This document shows, piece after piece, positions 36,180 to 48,297 of a stretch of 64,000 bases of DNA. Source of the DNA: Thysanoteuthis rhombus. Lineage: Eukaryota; Mollusca; Cephalopoda; Oegopsida; Thysanoteuthidae. Under the pieces are notes generated by a model that saw nothing but the letters and a program-made list of their open reading frames with translations, had not been told where the DNA came from and did no database searches. Positions within the stretch are counted from its first letter, which is position 1; each line of letters starts with the position of its first letter. The translations under genes and the position numbers were made by a program. The stretch is taken from positions 2,058,673-2,122,672 of the forward strand of contig OY735228.1 of assembly GCA_963457665.1 (NCBI GenBank). The letters run 5' to 3'.

Positions 36180-36763
36180 GCCAAAGGTTGAACAGCAAAA
36201 TGTCCAGGGCAATGGACAAGCACAGAACAGTCCAGCCCTTGCAAATGGTCAGCCCAACCAGCCGGTTCAAGAACAACCCCAGCCTCAACCAGCTCAACAA
36301 CAGGCCCAACCTCAACCACCTCAGCCCCAAAACCAACTGGTCCAACAGCCACCTGTACAAAATCCTCAGGCTCCAGTGGTTATGGTTCAAGGAGCTCAGG
36401 ACAACAATGTACCCCAGGGTCAACCAATTCAACTCAACCCCCAAAATCCTAATGTGGGAAACGCAGCCGCTGGGAACTTAGCTGAGACGAATGCTGTCGG
36501 TGCTAATAGTGAAAGTGCGGCCAAAGCCAATAGTGTGCAGTCCCAGAATGCTGTGGTAAACAATCCTCCCCCAGGAGGAAACCTTGAAATCCAACATCCT
36601 GGTGGAGATTTTGTCCCTGTGGTCAATCCTGGTGTGGAGAATGCTGCTCAAGCTGCAAATGATGGTCAACAGGCTAACCAACCCCCAGCAGAAAAAGTGG
36701 CTGATGCTGTACCTGCTAATCCCCCCGAACAACCTGTTGTAGTAGATGATCCTGCCCAAAACC
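36180..36763 (+). CDS. Large Pro/Gln/Asn/Ala-rich exon
   Basis: This 584-nt exon starts one base before a codon boundary and ends with one base before GTAAGTC. It encodes about 194 residues with no Cys, Trp or Tyr. Residues in order: a Gln/Asn-rich start, a Pro-Gln block (QPQPQPAQQQ, then PQPPQPQNQL), an Asn/Ala block around NPNVGNAAAGNLAE, and a Pro/Val/Glu end with PPEQPVVVDD. It is likely disordered. Low-complexity tails behind a coiled coil occur, for example, in GOLM1/GOLIM4-type Golgi proteins, but no membrane segment or specific similarity is visible here, so that is only a possibility. The open frame extends into flanking intron at both ends, so splice sites, not stops, set its limits. 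Confidence 0.85.
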
Positions 36764-37269
36764 GTAAGTCATTTGCCAGGTTTTCTTTTTCTTTCTTTTT
36801 CCAAAGTTCACTCTTTCTAAAATTCTCTAAAATTTCCTCTAAAAAAAAAATTCTCCAATTCTTTTGACTGACAGTTTTCTTTTTATTTCATTCATTTATT
36901 GGTAATTGTTTGGAATAGGTAAGATTGAACAAAAATGTCAATATTTTGCTAGGGAGGTAAATGGGATAGAATTTATTGGACATTTTGAATAGATGAAAGT
37001 GGCTAGATGTTTTTTGATCAAATAACGCTTTGAAGCCAATACTACGTGTAGTGAGGGTTAGTAGGTAGGCTTGGGATAAATGTTTCTAATTTCCCAATTA
37101 TATATCAGTATTTGAGTACGTACATTTACACCACCTAAGAGGCATTTAATAAGAAATAGATATTTGAGAGTGGGAGAAATATAATGTTTTATCTGACCTA
37201 TTCCAAACAATTACCTTTTCATTTAATGAAAATATTTTAGTTTTATATTTTCAGTTACCTTTACGATAT

Positions 37270-37665
37270 GAAAAGTCTGATTTTGTTCATCTGTATGTGT
37301 GTAACCTTTAAACAGCTGGAATGGACATATTATCTAATGGTGTTGAATTGAAATAACCCTGAAATGTGCTAACTTGATGCAAAAAAATGTCGGGTGATTT
37401 GAAACTTGATATTAGTAGTGTGGGGTCTGTATTCACACTCACCCCAATAAAATGAACTGATTTCCATCCATCCCTCTATCACTAAAAGTGTGATTCTGTT
37501 CATCTGTATACAACCTCTAAGTAGTTGGAACGGTGCATTGGAGCCAGAGATATTGAATTATACTCTTGGAAATGCAGTAGCTTAATGCAAAAAATTACGG
37601 GTGATTTGCAACAGAAGATAATATTGTGAAGCCTGCGTTCACGCTTGCACCAATTAAGTGACCAA
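37270..37665. repeat. Diverged direct duplication, unit about 215 bp
   Basis: 'tctgattttgttcatctgtatg...gctggaatgg...ttgatgcaaaaaaatgtcgggtgatttg...' is repeated as 'gtgattctgttcatctgtatac...gttggaacgg...ttaatgcaaaaaattacgggtgatttg...'. It lies just upstream of the minisatellite. Confidence 0.7.
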
Positions 37666-37786
37666 ATGGGTCTCAGTAATGTCTAGTTATGAATGGCTGG
37701 ACATGATAAGTGACTAACGAACCATCTGTAAAAAATAGATATTTCCGTCATCTTAAGAACTACAATGCTCAGCTTTGTATTTCTTA

Positions 37787-39093
37787 TGGTCTCCTCTCCC
37801 CCCCCTCTTATGGTCTCCTCTCCCCCCCCTCTTATGGTCTCCTCTTCCCCCCCTCTTATGGTCTCCTCTTCCCCCCCTCTTATGGTCTCCTCTTCCCCCC
37901 CTCTTATGGTCTCCTCTCCCCCCCTCTTATGGTCTCCTCTCCCCCCCTCTTATGGTCTCCTCTCCCCCCCTCTTATGGTCTCCTCTTCCCCCCCTCTTAT
38001 GGTCTCCTCTTCCCCCCTCTTATGGTCTCCTCTCCCCCGCTCTTATGGTCTCCTCTTCCCCCCCTCTTATGGTCTCCTCTCCCCCGCTCTTATGGTCTCC
38101 TCTCCCCCGCTCTTATGGTCTCCTCTCCCCCGCTCTTATGGTCTCCTCTCCCCCGCTCTTATGGTCTCCTCTCCCCCCCAGTCTGTCGGTCTCCTCTCTC
38201 CTCTCCCCCCCAGTCTGTCGGTCTCCTCTCTCCCTTCCCCCCCAGTCTGTCGGTCTCCTCTCTCCCTTCCCCCCCAGTCTGTCGGTCTCCTCTCTCCCTT
38301 CCCCCCGTCTGTCGGTCTCCTCTCTCCCTTCCCCCCGTCTGTCGGTCTCCTCTCTCCCTTCCCCCCCGTCTGTCGGTCTCCTCTCTCCCTTCCCCCCCGT
38401 CCGTCGGTCTCCTCTCTCCCTTCCCCCCCGTCTGTCGGTCTCGTCTATCCCTCCCCCCCCGTCTGTCGGTCTCGTCTATCCCTCCCCCCCGTCTGTCGGT
38501 CTCGTCTATCCCTCCCCCTCGTCTATCCCTCCCCCCCCGTCTGTCGGTCTTGTCTATCCCTCCCCCCCGTCTGTCGGTCTCGTCTATCCCTCCCCCCCCG
38601 TCTGTCGGTCTCGTCTATCCCTCCCCCCCCGTCTGTCGGTCTCGTCTATCCCTCCCCCCCGTCTGTCGGTCTCGTCTATCCCTCCCCCCCGTCTGTCGGT
38701 CTCGTCTATCCCTCCCCCCCGTCTGTCGGTCTCGTCTATCCCTCCCCCCCGTCTGTCGGTCTCGTCTATCCCTCCCCCCCGTCTGTCGGTCTCGTCTATC
38801 CCTCCCCCCCGTCTGTCGGTCTCGTCTATCCCTCCCCCCCCGTCTGTCGGTCTCCTCTCTCCCTCCCCCCCGTCTGTCGGTCTCCTCTCTCCCTCCCCCC
38901 CGTCTGTCGGTCTCCTCTCTCCCTCCCCCCCCGTCTGTCGGTCTCCCCTCCCCCCCCGTCTGTCGGTCTCCTCTCTCCCCCCCCCCGTCTGTCGGTCTCC
39001 TCTCTCCCTCCCCCCCTCCGTCTGTCGGTCTCCTCTCTCCCCCCCTCCGTCTGTCGGTCTCTTCTCTCCCTCCCCCCCTCCGTCTGTCGGTCT
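37787..39093. repeat. C-rich pyrimidine minisatellite, four sub-arrays
   Basis: The array changes unit along its length: TCTTATGGTCTCCTC plus a C run (to about 38175, unit about 23 bp); GTCTGTCGGTCTCCTCTCTC plus C run (to about 38430); GTCTGTCGGTCTCGTCTATC plus C run (to about 38835, unit about 29-30 bp); then the CTCC form again. C runs of 5-10 per unit mean the minus strand has dozens of G runs able to form G-quadruplexes. Long open frames here are by-products. Confidence 0.95.
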
Positions 39094-39769
39094 TAAAAAA
39101 TGGTTCATTGGACACTTATGAAAGGCCACTCCTGTATAATAGTAATGTTTAAAAAAAAAAAATGAAAAATAGAAACTATTTTTTTTTTTTTGGTGAAAAT
39201 CAAAGGTTGGATAACTCTGAATGAAATATTGTGGAGAGATTTTCAATTAGAAATAGACAGGAATTTCATGTTGAATTTGTAGACCATTTCATTGTCATCC
39301 AAATCGAGCACTTCTGGTGACATTTCCTTGATGTTTATGAAGCTTGCCTGTCTCCTTTTCACTCCTGAACTGTTGGCTTGATTGTCATCTTGATCCAACT
39401 TTATGCAAGCACAAACATATTTTGATCACTCACTGAAATAACTTAGTTAGGCTCAAGGCAACAGGTATGGGTTACGTGGTGAAGATTAAACTGATCATTC
39501 AGTACTAGTAATCTACTGGACCAGTTTGTTAACCATTACTCTAAGGTGAGGTGCCCAAAGTTGATATATTGAAAGGATGGAAAAATATTATTTTTACTGT
39601 TTTCGTTCAAATTTTGTTTTCTTTGTTTTTTATTTTCAGTCGTCAAATTTTTTCTTTACAATCTAGTTTTTTTTTACCTTTTTTTTAAATTTTTCTATTT
39701 TTTCAAATTTTATTTTTTCACAGGACTATATATGAATTCTGAGGGATGTTTTTATTCTGAAAAACAAAG

Positions 39770-40035
39770 TTGTCAAATTTGGCAACAGAGAGCTATAATC
39801 CGAACTTCATCACCAAGACTTACCCAACACAGGTATTGGAATAGTGTTGAATTCAGAAATTGAGTGAGTTTGGTCCAATACCAGTCTCAAGCTTTGTATC
39901 ACTATTGAGGGTTGGTATTGAACTTCTCGCTCAATTTCTAAATTCATCACTATTCCAATGTCTGTGTTGGATAAATCTCTGAGATGAAGTTTCAGTTATT
40001 TCCCCTAGTTGCCCAAACTAGCAATCTTGTTGAAT
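39770..40035. mobile_element. Foldback MITE, 'CCAACACAGGTATTGGAATAG' family, copy 1
   Basis: The left half, 'gacttacccaacacaggtattggaatagtgttgaattcagaaattgag', is returned inverted by 'ctcaatttctaaattcatcactattccaatgtctgtgttggataa'. The arms are about 100 bp with a short centre, so the element is almost a full palindrome. Related copies lie at 40205, 44796 and (one arm) 27350. Confidence 0.75.
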
Positions 40036-40204
40036 AATTGAAAGGAATGTTGCTTTATTCCCATTAAGCCCACTGCATGCATTTTATAAATATACATTTT
40101 GAAAATATTTTGCAATGATTTTTTTCTTTTTTTTTCTTTTTTATTTCTTTTGTCTCAGTTCTCTTTGTCTTAACACTTTTGCTTAATCTTGGCTGATACA
40201 CCAT

Positions 40205-40432
40205 CTTCACATACTCCCCGAGGGCACAACAAAGGGAAATAATCCAAACTTTCTCTGTAAGATTTATCCAACACAGGTATTTGAATAGCATTGAATTTGG
40301 TAATCAAGCAAATCTTGACGCTGGCCAACTCGATTTGTACATTTCCATTTTAATGCTTGTGTTGGGTAAGTCTCAGATGGAGTTTTGATTATCTCCCTTT
40401 GTAGCCCAATCTGGCAACCCTGACTCCCGCTT
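40205..40432. mobile_element. Foldback MITE, same family, copy 2
   Basis: 'agggaaataatccaaactttctctgtaagatttatccaacacaggtatt' pairs with 'aatgcttgtgttgggtaagtctcagatggagttttgattatctcccttt' inverted. Lies 170 bp after copy 1. Confidence 0.75.
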
Positions 40433-40934
40433 TGGGGCTTTTCCCCACCAAAGCTAACGTCCATAATTTTGAACCACAGAAGCCTGAAAACGAGGGAAAA
40501 AAAAAAAGTCAACTACACACTTCATTTGTGGTGTTAGTTTGTGGTCAATTCCAAAGAAAAAAAATCCTTGAATGTTTTTCTTTAGTGTCATTCTTGTATA
40601 TCTTTATAGTTTGGCTTCAGATCAATCAAGTTATCTGACTTCTGCAGCTCTTCCCAAGAAAGAGACTTATGTTGTCAGAAGTTTGAAATTGGCTTCTGTT
40701 CTCTGAAATTAAGGATGTTGACTTTTAGTCGAAACTTTTTTTAATCTGTTCTTTTAAAACATGAAATCAGTTGAAAATTTACCAAAAACTTCCATTTTTA
40801 ATTCTATTCTAAATTTCACACATAAAAATGCTCATGATCCCTTGGAAATAATTACTAAAATGGCTTTTGCATACACCTTAGAAAGTTTCAATAATTTAAA
40901 AACTTTTTGTCTTTCCTTTTTTGTTCTAGAGCCC

Positions 40935-40938
<4 letters not shown>

Positions 40939-40976
<38 letters not shown>
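40939..40976. repeat. (TA)n microsatellite
   Basis: About 18 TA dinucleotides. Confidence 0.95.
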
Positions 40977-40980
<4 letters not shown>

Positions 40981-43202
40981 CTAGCATAGGACAAGCATTC
41001 CCTGTTATAACGTGGGTGTTGGGGTTCGAGAAAGCTGTGGTAACTGCTGGATGGGTATTAGTGATTTCCAAGAATTGGTGACTGATAAAAGATGGAAAAA
41101 AAAGATTTGACCAAAAAACAGAAGTATTCTTCAATGTTTGTCTTTGTATCAATCAATATCACCAAAATAATTACTGAAATAATGTGTTACAAAGTATACC
41201 AAATTTCAATATTTAAAAGTAAAATCAGTACATCAATGACTTGATCTTTTCAACGTGTGAACTGTTGTACCTTCAGATATACTGTATGTGAGCCCCCTTG
41301 GGGTGAAGGGAAAAGCCCAAATAAATGAAAAAAAAAATAATCCATTGATGACTGAAATGTTTGTCTAAATCATTCAGCTTGTGTCAAATATATTTCTTGA
41401 TATATACAGCTCCCAATGCCACTATGTCATCAAATAAGCTTACGGTTTATGAAAATTACTCTCAGCCTGAAATAATCCAAAAGGAAATTCTGTATTAGGA
41501 TAAATCAGCAATAATATTGGTAAAAATGTTGGGATCTGTTACTAACCACCTGCCTTATATTGTGAACTCTATTAGAGGAGAGTAATATTTAAGTATAGAG
41601 AAGTTATACATGTTAGTATAAATGTATTTATTGCAAACAAAAAATGCCGCCTTAGAACAAAATTTTTTTTTCTGTTAATTATCTACAATTCTTCATATCT
41701 TATGTTCCTTTTTGAAAGTTTCCGAACAGTAAGGCAATGGAATAGTATAAAAAACAAATTTTTTTTTTTTTTTAATGTGAGAAGAACATCAGTTTTATTC
41801 ATGAAAGATCAGAGATACCTTTATTCAGTATTTACTGAGACAGTACTATCAGTTATATAGATGGAAACACAGAGCCTTGATTTACCCCCTTCCTCTCTTT
41901 CTGTTTGTTCCATTCGACGTAAACAAACACATACACAATTGAGCCTTGCTTACAGCACTTATACAATTTTTTTTCTTTGTCTTTTTCTTGTTATCTTTAT
42001 TGTTTTCTGCAACTTTTCTGCTGGTTGACTCTGTGGCCTTCAAGCAAAGTTTGTTGGGTGCAATATCGATTCTTGGTCCTCTTTCTATATTCTAATCTGT
42101 AGTTTTATTTCGTGGTGCCTTTTGTGGACTCAGATTTCTGGTGTGGAACTTTTGATTGATATTGTTGATTCAGGTGTTTTATTTTTCTTTGAGTGGCTTT
42201 ATTTTTTGCTGCTATAAACTTTTTCCAGAGAGAGTGGTGCAACCTTATGTGTGAGGGCTTTGTTTAAACTGCATTGCATTCTGGGATATTGCAGGCAGGT
42301 AAACCATCAGTGTTTTCTTTCTACTCCTGATTTTGCAGCTACTACTTTTCACTAATCTCAGTACGAAGTGTTCAGTATGGTCTTTATAAAAAAGATGATG
42401 AATTCACCGAAAATGCACAAAACAAAAACAAAGTTGATTGTGATAGTAGGTACTGAATACTTGGTGTAAGAGAGAAAGAGGAGGAGGGTGCGCGCTTCCT
42501 CTATAATGGTTTCGCTCTACAATGAATGCTATGGTTATTTTCGTTTTTGGCCTAAAAGTGAAAAAGTGGCACAATGCAAACTTTCAGAAAGCAGAGGATA
42601 TCTGTATTGATCAGTGAGAAGGGCTCCTTTTTGTTTTGTTTTATGCCTGTATCCTTCTCAACCAGGTAGTTATGGTCACAATATTCCTCCATTTCCACAA
42701 CAGCCTCTCAACTGAGTTGCTGGATAATCTTTATTTCTTCATTTTTTCGTTTTGGTACATAAGTTGTCAGGAAGAGAATGCTATTGATCTGCAATCTTCT
42801 GTCTGGTAATGTGTCATTCTAACTTTAGTTTTCAAAAGATAAAGCTCTTCACCAGAAACTTCCAGGAACTGCAGAATGATAACCAGAAAAAAAATGTAGA
42901 TTTCATAAGAAACTGTCCACTGTTTTGAAGTTTATTTTTGAATGCATTCAGTACATCTCTAAAAGACACTTTTCGGTTGGTCCTTCAGTTCCATTTATGT
43001 TAAACAACAGGAAGAGGGTAGTGTGTTTCATTCACCATGAGATTAGAGGATGAACTGTTATGTCATCAAAAGTATGTTTTAAAATATATTGATAATTACC
43101 AATAGTAAATCGAGATCAGTCATTGGTGTATGGGGTGTGAAAACGAACCTATATTATTAGTGCTGTTGAAGGGGGAAGCACTACTCTTACCAAGTCGTTC
43201 AT

Positions 43203-43226
43203 GATGTTTCGACACACATTCTTCAG
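43203..43226 (-). ncRNA. Weak hammerhead-like motif
   Basis: On the minus strand CUGAAGA (43226-43220) fits the CUGANGA core. GAAAC follows at 43210-43206 and a UC site at 43204-43203. The bases between do not form a good stem II, so the motif is degenerate or fortuitous. Confidence 0.25.
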
Positions 43227-43979
43227 TATTCTTCAGGTGTAGCTTATGAAGTTATGGGTTTTCTTTTTTTATAGAGCTTTCTAGATTTGACTGACTTTTG
43301 ATTTTTTTTGACACAGCAATCTGTCTGACAAGGAAAAATCCTGATTTTATTGTGGGTATTGTTCTGTTATGTTCATATCATAGGTGTTTTTCCAGAATGA
43401 CTCTTGGATTGGAAAAGGCTACAGTGAATATCTGTCATTTAGATCAAGCCACTAGCTGAAATGAAATGGACACTTGTGTGTTGTACATTGCATTAGCTGC
43501 AAGTTTCTAATGATGGTACTAGAATTGCCTTCTTGGCAAAGTTTTAACTTTTATTGCAAAAAATGAATAAGTAGTTTTAATTTGATCAAAAGTTTATTTA
43601 ATCAAAACAAGGATAAAAACGATTACTTTTTCACGATCAAAAGTTCATGTAGGGGAAGTGAAATTATTTTTCTTTCCAAAAAAAAGTAGTTATTGCGAAG
43701 TAGGCATTTTGTAAGAGGCAACAGTTTACCATAACATCATGCAACACGGTTTTTGTTCTTGAGTAATGAGTGATATTTTTAATTGCTTTTGTTCAAAAAG
43801 TATAGAAAACAGCTATTGTTCCCTTCAAACTTTGCTTTTGTGATAAGTACAGTGATATGTAGATGTAGACACAAGTAGGGACAAAAAATGTGGCAAAAAT
43901 TCCAATCTATTTAAAATCTCCAAGTTTTGTAGTGTTATATTACAAAAAAAAATCCTTTTTGAAAATGAAAGACTGAAAC

Positions 43980-44235
43980 AGCAAAAACAGAATTTATTTC
44001 TCTAAAGTTAGTAAAGAGTAAATAACTAATAAATAGTGAATAAAGTTAGCGAGTAGTAGCATAAAGCCATTTTTTAAAACAGTGCCAGGAAGAGTATGTT
44101 TTGTATAGCAATAAACATTTGAAAAAAACATTAATTAAAAAAATTATTCTTAAAAAAAAAAAAGATTTCCAAATATTTCTGCGGCTCCCAATAAACTCCA
44201 TGTGACCCCCCCACCTACGAGAATACAAATCTAAA
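43980..44235 (-). mobile_element. Truncated copy of the hAT-like MITE at 56519
   Basis: 'caaatatttctgcggctcccaataaactccatgtgacccccccac' and the A/T-rich stretch before it, 'gccattttttaaaacagtgcc', resemble 56780-56930. The ends are missing. Confidence 0.45.
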
Positions 44236-44795
44236 AAAATGTGTCCCAAATTGATTACAGCAACTGATTCTTTTTTGTCTAAAGTTATTAGATGAAGGGA
44301 TTATCATGATGTATAAGTGTTTTGGGACAGTAGCGCTCATCTTGGTTCTTCTTTTAAACACAATGTTTGGGCTCCTGTACCATATGGCTGCCACCTTACA
44401 GATATATCATATTACACCTGGAGAAGGCTGCAGGGTATATAGGCCGGAACGTGTTCAAAAAGATGAACCAAAATGCAGACAACAGTTTGAAAACACTTAT
44501 GCATAGTAAGCATATCGTGAGAGACTCAATGTGTGTATAAGAAACAACACAAACATGCACTCGCACACACTTTCTATGTCGTTAATGTCCCCGCCCCCCT
44601 GCTTAGTTTTCCTTTCTTTGCTTTTTAATCATTTCTTGTTGTGCTTCACCCATGTTGCATTCATTTCTCTTGTTTTCACTGTTTTGCTTTCATTCTTTTA
44701 AGGGTTGAAAATCGTCCTGAAATATCTAAGAAACCCTGCTTCTTTAACTTCTGATCTGGGGATTAGATGTAGATTTGCTTTCATTCCTTGTCATT

Positions 44796-45300
44796 AAAGA
44801 GGGCTACAAAGGGAGATAATCTGAATTTCCTCTCCAAGACTTATCTAACATAGGTATTGGAATAGCATTGACTTTGGAAATCGAGTGTGTCTGGAGAGGC
44901 AGGTATTGAACCTTTGCCTCCAGGTAAAAAGTGAGGCCTTTCATCTCTCAACAGATAATTCATTGGAGAATGGAGGCTGTTGATGGAATCTTGGTTTCTG
45001 TTGCGTGTGTCAGCTTAGTGATCCTTGCAAGTCTAGAGTCTGGACCAGGACATATTCTCACAAGTTACTATGACCATTCCCTTGGCAGGATGCACGTTCC
45101 CCAAAGAGATACCTCCGCCCCAATCATACAGCTTAGAGTGTACTCAATTAGCTGCTGAATACACATGGAAATTCGTCCTAATGAAAGATGCCTCTAGACT
45201 TGCTCGATTTCCAAATTCAATGCTATTCCAATGCCTGTGATAGGTAATCTGAGATAAAACTCAAATTATCTCCCCTTGTATGCCAAGATGACACCCCTGC
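44796..45300. mobile_element. Foldback MITE, same family as 39770, with 300-bp centre
   Basis: The left arm 'gggctacaaagggagataatctg...aggtattggaatagcattgactttggaaatcgag' (from about 44800) is matched inverted by 'ctcgatttccaaattcaatgctattccaatgcctgtg...attatctccccttgta' (to about 45282). Arms are about 95 bp. The unique centre holds no recognised gene. Confidence 0.75.
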
Positions 45301-46419
45301 TTTCACTAATGTTAATTTTCATTGTAAGTGTAAGACAGGGTAGGGGTAGCCGTTACCCTGTCATTCTGGCCTATGACGTCAATGGGTTTATTAGGTAATG
45401 CCAATCTCCTCTCCATGTGACATGTTGCACTGGGTTACATGGTACCTGTAGCAAGGAGTAATCCCTCACCTGACCTACTCATTTTTTCATTTGCCCGCTA
45501 GTAATACTTGGTATTCCCTAATTATAAACAAGTTTTAAACACATTAGTGGTTTTATTTTCGTCCCTGGGTAGGAAGTGTTTTTTTTTTTTTTTTTTCTAA
45601 TTGTTTATGTATGAAAAGTATAGAAAATGGCTATTATTTCCTTCAAACTTGGCTTTCAAAACCAGGACAGTGATATTCATGTGTAATTGTTTTTCTTACT
45701 TCTTCTAATTGAAGATAAGCAGTTTTGCTCATTGTCTAATTAAAAATGTATTTCAAATTATCACTGCCCTAGTGTGAAAACAAAGTTTCTGTGGAATAAT
45801 TGATGTTTTTCATATTTTTTTTAGACATAATCAATGGGAAAATAACACTTATTACCCAGGAATGAGAAAAAAAAAATACAATAGAAAATATGTTGTATTG
45901 TGTAATTTATAAGGATGATTAATAACTACATTAATTGCTCCATCAATCTTGTAAAAAGGATTTGCAACTTGATATATTTTTGAAATTTTCACTTCAAATT
46001 GACGAGTTGGAATTTTTTTTTCTAAATGTCAAACACACAACAGCTGATCATAATTATTCTATTTCGATGAGGCTTTCAGGGAGTTTTCTATGGAAACGCC
46101 ATACAAGGAAAGGGGTATATTCCCAGAAGTAGGGGGCAAAAGGATATATTCCCAGAAAGGGGGTGGGGGAAATGTTTAGACATCAGTTCTCAGGTATAGG
46201 ACTAGGGAGTTCTTGAGCTGTGACTCATCTTAAACTGTCACTGCGCATAGTGACCCCTCAATCACTGGCTTCTATTAGATTTCAACTTCCAAAACTCCCT
46301 CGGTGAAAGGCCTGAGACAAGGGTGACACAACTGCTCCCTGTCCCAGGGGCCACCCTGTCCTGGTTTCAAAGTTTGAAGGGAAGAGTTGCCATTTTCTAT
46401 AGTTTTTGTTTTTTGTTTA

Positions 46420-46750
46420 TTCCCATAGACTCCGTGTGGTTGGTTGCAGTTGCCAACCTTGTGCCGAAACCTCCTCCTTTACCCGGGCCTGGGACCAATT
46501 ATGGCGACTGCCAACCTGTGGGTTTTTTTTTTGTTAGAGTTCCTTTTTCTTGGACTGACTGCCTTACAGGGCTAAATGGCTCCAACTGCCCTGTTATTAA
46601 CGCATGGCTGGAGAGAGAGAGGTAGATTCATACCTTTCCAAAGAGCATTAGTGTGAAATGAACATGCAGAGCCTTGGACGAAACTCTTACTGGGTTTGCC
46701 AATTCTTTTTTCAGTGTCAGTAAATATCACGCCACACCTCACCTCCAAAA
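46420..46750 (-). mobile_element. tRNA-derived SINE, family A
   Basis: The minus strand reads 'gaggtgtggcgtgatatttactgacac' as the tRNA-like start, then the family block 'cacactaatgctctttggaaaggtatgaatctac'. The 3' part contains 'ttggcagtcgccataattgg'. About 330 bp. Confidence 0.6.
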
Positions 46751-46884
46751 CCTGTTTACAAGCCTTGAAATTAATAAGGAAATGAAAACACTGGACCATG
46801 AACATTTTTTTGTTTTCGGTTGATAGAAACATTGTTCAGTCACGATTGTTATGGCTTAGACCTGTTCGCTGCTTATTATTACCT

Positions 46885-47050
46885 CTGTCCCATAAGAGTT
46901 GTTACACTTGCATAAGTATCCCATTCACTAAATGTTACAATAATCAAGGGACAAAGGTAGTATATCTTTTAACATACTACTTCTGTCACGTAATAGTTAT
47001 TACATTTGCATATGTATCCCATTCACTAATGAGATTTGTCAATAGGAGTG
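46885..47050. mobile_element. Foldback/tandem repeat with CCTCTGTCCCATAA phrases
   Basis: 'ctgtcccataagagttgttacacttgcataagtatcccattcactaa' is repeated 97 bp later as 'ctgtcacgtaatagttattacatttgcatatgtatcccattcactaa'. It shares phrases with 31690-31870. Confidence 0.55.
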
Positions 47051-47470
47051 CTGTAAGTAAATAACTATTTATAAAACCTTTGCCTGTCCCCCTCCATCGG
47101 AGGCTCAAGATAAGGGGGGTTTCAAGTATACACCCCCATTCAGCTCCACCTCTGTCGATGGTACTCAACTCATCTTAACAAGTTGTCAGCTATCTCATCC
47201 GTGGCAGCAAACAGGTTAGACAGGTCGAACTGGTCTGTTCTAGTTGACCTACCTGTTATTTTATTGACTTATTGAGAATATGGTTGGAAGTTGGAAATGA
47301 TATTGTATGATAATGTTTGTGGAATAATATCATTATAGCAAATTGGCTGTGACAGCAGCTGTCCCTTGTACTACTTCAAGTAATTCAAGTCTGAGACAAG
47401 GAACTACACTGATTATTAAACATATTCCTCTCAGGATGATTTGCACTTGATTGATTACAATAGTTTAAAA

Positions 47471-47484
47471 CAGTGATTCTCAAA
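47471..47484 (+). repeat. hAT-type terminal sequence
   Basis: CAGTGATTCTCAAA is a typical left end of hAT transposons. It sits 3 bp before the 36-bp array. No matching right end was found, so the array may have grown inside a hAT derivative. Confidence 0.4.
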
Positions 47485-47487
47485 GGG

Positions 47488-48297
47488 GGAGGAACTTCAG
47501 CCAGGGCAAGAATGACCCTAGCGGAGGAACTTTTAGCCAGGGCAGTAATGACCCTAGCGGAGGAACTTTTAGCCAGGGCAGTAATGACCCTAGCGAAGGA
47601 ACTTTTAGCCAGGGCAGTAATGACCCGAGCGGAGGAACTTTTAACCAGGGCAGTAATGACCCGAGCGGAGGAACTTTTAGCCAGGGCAGTAATGACCCGA
47701 GCAGAGGAACTTTTAGCCAGGGCAGTAATGACCCTAGCGGAGGAACTTTTAGCCAGGGCAGTAATGACCCTAGCGGAGGAACTTTTAGCCAGGGCAGTAA
47801 TGACCCTAGCGGAGGAACTTTTAGCCAGGGCAGTAATGACCCTAGCGAAGGAACTTTTAGCCAGGGCAGTAATGACCCTAGCGGAGGAACTTTTAGCCAG
47901 GGCAGTAATGACCCGAGCGGAGGAACTTTTAGCCAGGGCAGTAATGACCCGAGCGGAGGAACTTTTAGCCAGGGTAGTAATGACCCGAGCGAAGGAACTT
48001 TTAGCCAGGGCAGTAATGACCCGAGCGGAGGGACTTTTAGCCAGGGCAGTAATGACCCTAGCGGAGGAACTTTTAGCCAGGGCAGTAATGACCCGAGCGG
48101 AGGAACTTTATCCAGGGCAGTAATGACCCTAGCGGAGGCCCTTTTAGCCAGGGCAGTAATGACCCTAGCGGAGGCTTTTTTAGCCAGGGCAGTAATGACC
48201 CTAGCGAAGGAACTTTTAGCCAGGGCAGTAATGACCCGAGTGGAGGAACTTTAAGCCAGGGCAGTAATGACCCGAGCGGAGGAACTTTAGCTAGTGG
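47488..48297. repeat. 36-bp minisatellite, about 22 copies
   Basis: The unit GGAGGAACTTTTAGCCAGGG-CAGTAATGACCCTAGC has two main forms ending CCTAGC or CCGAGC. One frame stays open for 216 codons (12-residue repeat with MTLAEELLARAV) until a one-base loss near 48108 shifts it. The open frame is explained by the unit length being divisible by three. Confidence 0.95.

Noticed and set aside
37710-39152. Open frames of 440-480 codons over the C-rich array, both strands
   Set aside because: Stop-free because the repeat lacks stop codons; reading frames drift between unit types and have no folded-protein character.
46323-46625. 100-codon open frame on the + strand
   Set aside because: Largely antisense to a SINE of family A, so not independent coding sequence.
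47473-48123. 216-codon frame of 12-residue repeats as a real gene
   Set aside because: Minisatellite with a frame-breaking deletion inside the array and no flanking exon; kept only as a finding.
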